This document shows positions 58,901 through 64,000 of a stretch of DNA of 64,000 nucleotides, in pieces (within the stretch, counting starts at the first letter, position 1; each line of letters begins with the position of its first letter). Below the pieces are notes generated by a model. The model made no database searches. It was not told where the DNA came from and was given only the letters and a program-made list of their open reading frames with translations. Position numbers and translations under genes: made by a program. This DNA is from Clostridia bacterium (GTDB taxonomy: Bacteria > Bacillota > Clostridia > Peptostreptococcales > Acidaminobacteraceae): contig JAGYOH010000013.1 in the NCBI GenBank assembly GCA_018399635.1, positions 1 to 64,000 on the forward strand, given 5' to 3'.

Positions 58901-61900
58901 CCGGACTCAGGTCCAGATAACTCAGCTCCACCTGGGATTGGATGGTGCTGATTTCCAGCTGGTCCTTCACCATGTGGGGGTTCTTGTAGCTGCTGATGAG
59001 CTCCGTCAGATCCTCCTTGACCTGGGTGGCTCCGAGACTGAAGGTGACGACGGTCTTTTCGCCGGCTTCAAGCCGCAGCCGCTTGCGCAGACTGAAAATG
59101 GGCTCCAGGACGACTCCCCGGCTATAACCGAGGACCTTTTCGAGGGCGATGGGGTTGCTCAGATTCCTCCCCCGGCCGACGAAGGCGGTGCGGTCGGTTT
59201 CATACTGGGTCTCCCCCTGGAGGTTGCCGGTGCACAAGAGGGTTTCAAAGAGGTAGAGGGGGGCTTCCGAGGCGTCCCGGGGTCTGAGACTGGCCGTCAA
59301 GGCTTCGGGACCGGCCAGGTAGTCCGTGGTGACGAAGAGGTTGTTGAAGGCCGGGTGGGTCACGTCCTGCTCATAGGTCTTCATGGAGAGTTCGGAATAG
59401 CTGGTGACCTCGAGGGTCACGGGGTGGGTATTCTGGTTGACCAGGGTCACTCGACGGATGGCCACCGGGTCCTTGGGGGAAACGAAGACCTCGAGGTGGC
59501 TCAGGATGCCGTAGTCTCTTCGGATGATTTCTCCCTTGTTGAGGCTGAAACGGGCTTCGTAGCTCTGGGGGGCGGCCATGGCCTGGTCGTAGTGGATGGA
59601 CCAGGATCTCGAGGCCTCGATGTCCTTGAAGTAGATGAGGGTGCCCTTGTAGGGACTGGCCGTCTCTTTTCGGAAGCGGGTGATGAGCCGGTCCCCGATC
59701 ATGTCGTAACCCGTCCCCGTCTGGGTCAGAAGGAGGTGGTAGTGCTTGTTGGAAAGGATCGTTCCCTGGGGCAGGGGCCCCGGCATCTCCCTGGCGACCC
59801 TCAGGAAATTGACCGGGGTCACGGGGGTCTTGAAGATTTCCCGGGGTTCCTCCGCGATGGGCTTCACCGTGGGAATCCGGTAGGGGAGTTTTTCCTGAAG
59901 GAGGAAGTCTCCGGTCTTGACCAGGGTCAGGCCGTGGAAGCGCTCCTGCATGATTCCAGAGTTGATGCCGTTGTTGATGGCCAGCAGACTCATCCCCATG
60001 TGATGGGCCATGTAGCTCTTGATGACCTTGTGGGACTGGCCGGGTTCCAGGCGGCCGGGGGTGTAGTCCACGGCCTCGAAGAGGCCGTAGGGACCCTGCA
60101 GGTCCGCCACTTTCCTGAGGGCTGTGAGATTGTCCAGGGCCTTGCGGTGGTGCATGCCCAGGGCCAGATAGGTGGCGTAGGGGGAGACCACGTAGTCGTT
60201 GACCAGACCCCGCTTGAAACCCAGACTTGGAACGCCGAAGGCCTTGTACTGGTAGTTCAGGTCCAGGTCGAAGGCGTAATAGGCGGATTCCGAGACCCCC
60301 CAGGGCCTGCCCTTTTCCAGGCCGTAGCGTTCCTGGGCCATGATGACGGAGTGGTAGGTTTCATCGAAGAGACTTTCGTCGTAATTGCGCATGATGAGGT
60401 TGGGCATGAAATACTCGAACATGGTCCCGGACCAGGAGGCCATGGCCCGGTAGCCCTTGGAGAGGGTCAGGGTGCGGCTCAGGGCGTACCAGTGTTCCAG
60501 GGGGACCTGCTTGTGGAGGATGGCCACGAAGCTGGCCGTCCGGGCCTCCGAGGCCAGGAGGTCGTAGTAGCTGTCGGTGAGCACATGGTTCTCCTCGTCG
60601 TAACCGATGCTGAAAAGCCGCTTGTTGCGGTCGTAGAGGGGGGAGAAGTCCGTGGCCAGGATGAGCCGGTCGGTGATGTTGGCCATCCGGGTGATGGACC
60701 GGTTGAGATCCTCGAGATTGCCGATCATGGTCTTGATCTTGTCCTCCAGGTGGTTGAGATGGGCGGTGTCCGACAAGGGATCATGGCGTTCCTTTTTGAG
60801 GTCCATGAGGATCTTCACGTAGGCCGCCTTGAGGTCCATGAGACTCAGGGCCATGGGAATTTCCTGGATCTCCCCCTTGATTTTCAGATAATGGGGATCC
60901 GCCATCAGACCTTCTTCCCTTTCAGGATAGAGATAGAGGTCGTAGTAGCGGTGGTGTTCCCTCTGGAGTTCCAGGACCATCTGCAGGGTCTTGCTGCAGG
61001 GGGCGGGACTGCCGGCGCAGCGGTCCTTGAAGGCGGCGAGAAAATCGGACCACTCCTTGACGGTTTTGCCCCGGATGGTGGCGAAATCATCGAAAAAGGC
61101 CTCAAGTTCCGGATGACTGCAGCCCTCCAGGGCGCAGGTCTCCCTGAGCCCGTCGACGATGTCGTCGTCGATCACCGGCAGGGACCGGTATTCCTCCAGG
61201 GCGGCCTTGAGCACCATCAGGTAGCTCACCAGATTGCCGCTGTCCACGGTGGAGACGTAACGGGGTCTGAGGGTCTTCAGATCATCGGTCCGGTACCAGT
61301 TGTAGAGATGGCCGTGCCATTTTTCCAGGCGGTCGATGGTCAGCAGCATGTGGTTGAGGAGGCCGAACATCCTTGAGATGGAGATCATTCCCATGTCCCG
61401 GGCGCTGATGACGCTGAGGAGGCCCAGGCCGATATTGGTGGGGGAGGTGCGTCTGGCCTCCTCCCGGGGGGGATAGATCTGCAGGTTGTCCGGGGGCAGA
61501 AAGTGGTTTCGGGCCGTGAGGTATTCCTCGAAGTAGGACCAGATCATGCGGCCGTCCTGGCGGAGGGTGGTGATTTCCTCCCGGGTGAGGGGCAGGACCT
61601 TGGGCGGTTCCCGGCCGATGAAATAGGCCACCAGGGGGGCCAGGCCCCAGAGGAGGAGAAGGGGGGTGACCGCCAGGAGTTCATCGGGGCGAAGATACAG
61701 GATTCCCGTCAGGAAGACGAGAAGGAGGGGATAGAGGGCCTTCATTTCGAGAAACTGCGACCAAAGGTCCCTTTTGGCCCGTTTGTCCACCAGGGCGGCG
61801 GAGGTCCATTCTAAAAGTCTTTTGTGGCTGATGAGCAGCCGGTAGAGGGCCTTGAGGATGGCGGAGAGGGTCAGGACGGCTTCAAAGGGCAGGAAGATGA

Positions 61901-64000
61901 ACTGCAAGAAGGTGTACTGGAAGGAACCCTTGAGATTGAATTTGATCCGGCGGCTTTTGCGGTATTCCCGGTGAGGGGTGTAGAGGCGGCCCATGAGGAC
62001 GGTGTCGAAGACCTCCAGAATCAGGGGGGTGAAGATGAAAATCAGCACCAGAATGATCCAGGGATGGGGGGGCCCCGGCAGGAAGAGGTAGGTGGCGACC
62101 AGGATCATGAAGAGGGTGACGGATTCCAGACTCCTTCTGAGGTTGTCGAGGATCTTGAACTTGCTCAGGGTGGAGAGGGGGTTGAGGCGCCACTTGTCCT
62201 CGGCGTCCTTGACGAGGGGGAAAAGCCAGCCGATGAGCTGCCAGTCTCCCCGGATCCAGCGGTGGAGCCTCAGCAGATAGGGGATGTACTGGGTGGGGTG
62301 GGTGTCGATGAAGCTGATATCCGAAGCATAGGCGGCCCCGATGTGGCTCCCCTCGAGGAGGTCGTGGCTCAGGATGCAGTTGAGGGGGATCTTGTGATTG
62401 AGGACCTTGGAGAAAAGGTCGACGTCATAGATGCCCTTGCCGAAGAAGATGCCCTCGCCGAAGATGTCCTGGTAGAGGTTGGAGATTCCCTCCACGTAGA
62501 GGTTGGTACCGCTGGTCCGGGCGTAGATCTTGGTGAAGCGGGAGTGGTTGGCGTATTCGAGACCGATGCTGATATGGGGCTGGATGATGCCGTAGCCCGA
62601 GACCACCCGCTGTTTTTTTTCGTCGAAGACCGCCCGGTTCAGGGGGTGGTGGATGGTGCCCACGAGTTTTTTGGCGCTGTCGATGGGCAGCTCCGTGTCT
62701 TCGTCGAGGGTGATGACGTAGCGGATTCGTCCCTGGAGGTCATTGAGACCCTGGGACAGAAAAAGATGGGAGGTGGGGGAGTGGTCCAGGATGAAGTTGT
62801 TGAATTCCGTCAGGGACCCGCGCTTTCTTTCCCAGCAGAGCCATTTCCCCTCCTGGGGATTGTAGAGGCGTTTGCGCTGAAGATAAAAAAAGACGGGGTC
62901 GTACCGGCTGTTCAGGGCCTTGACGGCGGCATTGGCGGTCTTGATCAGTTCATTGTCCTCGGGAACGAATTCCGTCGCGGCATCGGGGAATTCCCCGAGC
63001 AGGGCGAAATAGAGGTTGGGCCCCCGGTTGGCCAGGTAGTATTTTTCAAGTTTCTGCGTCATCTCCAGGACGTGGTCCGGAGACCGCAGCAGGGTGGGAA
63101 TCACCACGAAGGTCCTGGCCTCCTCGGGGATCCCCTCCTCGAGCTCGAGTTTGGGCAGAAAATCCATGGGGAATATCTTCTGCAGCAGATGGTTGAGCAG
63201 GTGGATGACCAGGCCGCTCACCGGCACCAGGAAAAGAAAGGTCATGACCAGGGAAAAGGGAATCGACGAGGCGTAGCGGTAGTTGAGGCCGAAGAGACCG
63301 AGACCCATGAGGAGGGTGATGAAGCTCACGATGAAAATGTAGACGGTATCGTTGAATTTGAGCCTGTCAAGGAAGCCCTGTCTGATCTTCAGGGTCTCGA
63401 GGAGGGCGGGCCGTCCCTCGCCGATGAGGTAGTAACCCACGTGGGAGCCCTTGCCGGTGGCCCGGCCGGCCAGATTCAGGGCTTCCTTGGCCACGTCGAG
63501 TTCCCTTTTCTTGTATTTTTTGGCCAGTTCTTCGAGTTTTCTGCGGGTGTAATTCCTCGAGGGGAAGTCCATGCTGGCGTAGGTGGCCGCGGGATCCTTC
63601 TGCAGGGTGGCTTCGACGAGGTTGACGGATTCAAAGATATGGTGCCAGTTGAAACGGTTGATCCGGCTCAGGGACATGAAGAGATTCCCGATATAGATGT
63701 CCTGGGTGGACTGGGTGATATGGCTGAGGGTGATGGTCTTCGAGAGGGTGGTATCATATTCTTTGAGTTTTTCCTGGATGAATTCAGTGATGCAGTCGGG
63801 ATGGTCGGGGAGGTCCTTGGCCCGCCTGAAGAGGGTTTCAATGTAGATGGGGGACAGGGTGGGGGAAAGGTCGAACCGGGCCTTGACGGTTTCCAGGGCC
63901 TCCTCAGGGTGGGTAAGGTCCAGGTCACCGGCCTGCTGTCGCTGGACTTGGTGGTTGTAGATGGCCTCGGTGGCGGACCGGATTTTTTCAATCAGGGCGA
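55974..64000 (-). CDS. Cyclic beta-1,2-glucan synthase-like protein (GT84/GH94), partial
   Basis: The frame is open without a stop from 55974 to the window edge, so at least 2674 residues are encoded and the N-terminus is missing; M at 63677 is internal. The visible order is: helical N-terminal region, membrane helices, a glycosyltransferase core with TLDEDTELP, more helices, a middle Glycoamylase-like region, and a C-terminal GH94 phosphorylase-like domain with the catalytic GGGDWNDGMN. This is the NdvB/Cgs layout, in which GT84 polymerises UDP-glucose into beta-1,2-glucan and GH94 trims length. Homologues occur in several Clostridia, where the product may be linear or cyclic. Confidence 0.93.
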   Translation of the reverse strand, partial: ALIEKIRSATEAIYNHQVQRQQAGDLDLTHPEEALETVKARFDLSPTLSPIYIETLFRRAKDLPDHPDCITEFIQEKLKEYDTTLSKTITLSHITQSTQDIYIGNLFMSLSRINRFNWHHIFESVNLVEATLQKDPAATYASMDFPSRNYTRRKLEELAKKYKKRELDVAKEALNLAGRATGKGSHVGYYLIGEGRPALLETLKIRQGFLDRLKFNDTVYIFIVSFITLLMGLGLFGLNYRYASSIPFSLVMTFLFLVPVSGLVIHLLNHLLQKIFPMDFLPKLELEEGIPEEARTFVVIPTLLRSPDHVLEMTQKLEKYYLANRGPNLYFALLGEFPDAATEFVPEDNELIKTANAAVKALNSRYDPVFFYLQRKRLYNPQEGKWLCWERKRGSLTEFNNFILDHSPTSHLFLSQGLNDLQGRIRYVITLDEDTELPIDSAKKLVGTIHHPLNRAVFDEKKQRVVSGYGIIQPHISIGLEYANHSRFTKIYARTSGTNLYVEGISNLYQDIFGEGIFFGKGIYDVDLFSKVLNHKIPLNCILSHDLLEGSHIGAAYASDISFIDTHPTQYIPYLLRLHRWIRGDWQLIGWLFPLVKDAEDKWRLNPLSTLSKFKILDNLRRSLESVTLFMILVATYLFLPGPPHPWIILVLIFIFTPLILEVFDTVLMGRLYTPHREYRKSRRIKFNLKGSFQYTFLQFIFLPFEAVLTLSAILKALYRLLISHKRLLEWTSAALVDKRAKRDLWSQFLEMKALYPLLLVFLTGILYLRPDELLAVTPLLLLWGLAPLVAYFIGREPPKVLPLTREEITTLRQDGRMIWSYFEEYLTARNHFLPPDNLQIYPPREEARRTSPTNIGLGLLSVISARDMGMISISRMFGLLNHMLLTIDRLEKWHGHLYNWYRTDDLKTLRPRYVSTVDSGNLVSYLMVLKAALEEYRSLPVIDDDIVDGLRETCALEGCSHPELEAFFDDFATIRGKTVKEWSDFLAAFKDRCAGSPAPCSKTLQMVLELQREHHRYYDLYLYPEREEGLMADPHYLKIKGEIQEIPMALSLMDLKAAYVKILMDLKKERHDPLSDTAHLNHLEDKIKTMIGNLEDLNRSITRMANITDRLILATDFSPLYDRNKRLFSIGYDEENHVLTDSYYDLLASEARTASFVAILHKQVPLEHWYALSRTLTLSKGYRAMASWSGTMFEYFMPNLIMRNYDESLFDETYHSVIMAQERYGLEKGRPWGVSESAYYAFDLDLNYQYKAFGVPSLGFKRGLVNDYVVSPYATYLALGMHHRKALDNLTALRKVADLQGPYGLFEAVDYTPGRLEPGQSHKVIKSYMAHHMGMSLLAINNGINSGIMQERFHGLTLVKTGDFLLQEKLPYRIPTVKPIAEEPREIFKTPVTPVNFLRVAREMPGPLPQGTILSNKHYHLLLTQTGTGYDMIGDRLITRFRKETASPYKGTLIYFKDIEASRSWSIHYDQAMAAPQSYEARFSLNKGEIIRRDYGILSHLEVFVSPKDPVAIRRVTLVNQNTHPVTLEVTSYSELSMKTYEQDVTHPAFNNLFVTTDYLAGPEALTASLRPRDASEAPLYLFETLLCTGNLQGETQYETDRTAFVGRGRNLSNPIALEKVLGYSRGVVLEPIFSLRKRLRLEAGEKTVVTFSLGATQVKEDLTELISSYKNPHMVKDQLEISTIQSQVELSYLDLSPAEIGLFFDMFPHLVYPSPLRHHYRHLIEESTLPQSELFKFGISGDKPLILITIDDLEDARSLWTLTKAKEFFKLKGLDVDLVILSLCPQSYLSDFEDLVKEMIYKKFGFVTDPASLGIFTLKGSQVEEGDRHLLHATADLIFKAKAPLKDQLQMKTERKTPPPRTKSDDREARHPLQKVENLTYFNGYGGFTEKDHAYMIRLEVGGTTPLPWVNILANEHLGAIVSENGGGCTYAYNANEFKLTPWVNDPLFNTPHEVLYLKDREYGDLWSLTPDPLGREVPFEVTHGRGYTLFDSRNRGIRQTLTVFVPKTDAVKVSLVTLTNDTARTRTLSLYYRVDPVLGIHAQKTKKHLVSYYDQAAGLYFKNPYHLEHGDKLLFMGASIPPVAFTGHARHLREEALLGYDKLIQQTGGGLDPAGGIQMDLTLAPGESRQTVVFMGAADSLQKARHLSQAYRDPDYARNALEAVKDSWRTLLGRLRIKTPDRKFDILFNDWLPYQTINSRLKARTGFYQTSGALGFRDQLQDAVNLIILDASLARKQILLHARRQFPEGDVLHWWHEGRPLRGIRTRFRDDFLWLPYALLRYLEATEDTALLDHRMPFVTGEVLAPGETERYFNPGVSKETATLYDHCLRAVDRGLECGVHGLPLMGGGDWNDGMNLVGIEGRGESVWLGWFLTVILKGFIPICEARGDSQKAAIYSEHLVNLSQNLNTQAWDGSWYKRAFFDDGSPLGSIVNPECMIDSIAQTWSVISGQGDPDKAKKAMESVENHLILKDQGLILLFTPPFDRWEKNPGYIMSYAGGIRENGGQYTHAAAWVIEAFTRLGEGTKAFDLYMMLSPIVHSRSVYTANHYKVEPYVIAADIYNAKDQVGRGGWTWYTGAAGWLYRVGIESILGIRQRKDQLEIDPCIPKAWDGYEISYRNGEALYEIKVTNPHHISRGRVRITLDEKALPGNRLPLSDHPHLYKVRVTLSPD

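Noticed and set aside
58242-61376. A 1044-codon plus-strand open frame inside the glucan synthase gene
   Set aside because: It is an antisense shadow caused by GC-rich third positions; its translation is low-complexity Gly/Asp/Val and has no domain, while the minus strand encodes clear GT84/GH94 motifs.
1-64000. T-box, riboswitch, CRISPR, tRNA or rRNA genes
   Set aside because: The intergenic regions were read for these; only the leader-peptide attenuator and simple hairpins were found.

Overview
The window looks like part of the chromosome of an anaerobic, Gram-positive bacterium of the Clostridia with fairly high GC. The support is indirect: strong AGGAGG ribosome sites with many GTG and TTG starts; a cysteine desulfurase–ThiI pair; HflX, YigZ, NadE and YebC in a row; VanZ-like and DUF975 membrane proteins; TRAP and Liv transporters with lipoprotein binding proteins; and an NfeD/SPFH pair. 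No rRNA, tRNA, CRISPR array or phage was seen, and the species cannot be named from the sequence. The density is about one gene per 1.2 kb and several operons end in clear bidirectional terminators.

Left part (1-13.5 kb). Two small nucleoside-gate membrane proteins are followed by a shikimate-pathway unit: a chorismate mutase–shikimate kinase fusion and a type I dehydroquinase. The 374-base gap in front of that unit holds a promoter, a 30-residue leader peptide with 9 aromatic residues in a run of 12, and mutually exclusive antiterminator and terminator stems. This is a classical ribosome-mediated attenuator and the best find in the window. Next is a catabolic cluster: a TIM-barrel isomerase/dehydratase-like protein, an acylating aldehyde dehydrogenase, a Gfo/Idh/MocA dehydrogenase, a ThDP enzyme, a three-part TRAP transporter, a shikimate/quinate dehydrogenase and an IclR regulator. 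It repeats the enzyme-class logic of inositol catabolism, but its substrate is unknown.

Middle (13.5-35.6 kb). This part holds an RNase H-fold exonuclease, a DapF/CntK-like racemase, an asparaginase, the cysteine desulfurase and ThiI sulfur-transfer pair, and a very large class A penicillin-binding protein. Divergent from the latter is hflX-yigZ-CoA-binding protein-nadE-yebC. Then come small membrane proteins of unknown role, a double GNAT protein, a sodium:solute symporter, a complete branched-chain amino acid ABC operon (livKHMGF order) and a DUF975 protein.

Right part (35.6-64 kb). A multi-PAS GGDEF/HD-GYP protein is followed by an FMN glutamate-synthase-like enzyme divergent from a gamma-glutamyltransferase and a YbaK-type deacylase. 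After these lie a redox pair (a two-domain protein disulfide oxidoreductase and thioredoxin reductase) and a RAYT-like Y1 transposase that has lost its HUH motif, with a REP-like hairpin at its start. Then come VOC, SPFH/NfeD, an FMN alpha-hydroxy-acid dehydrogenase, a methyltransferase, a membrane FMN-binding protein, a YgjP metallopeptidase, a flavin disulfide reductase, a radical SAM protein, a MATE transporter and pyridoxamine kinase. The right edge is filled by an 8-kb cyclic beta-glucan synthase-like gene (GT84/GH94) that runs off the window.
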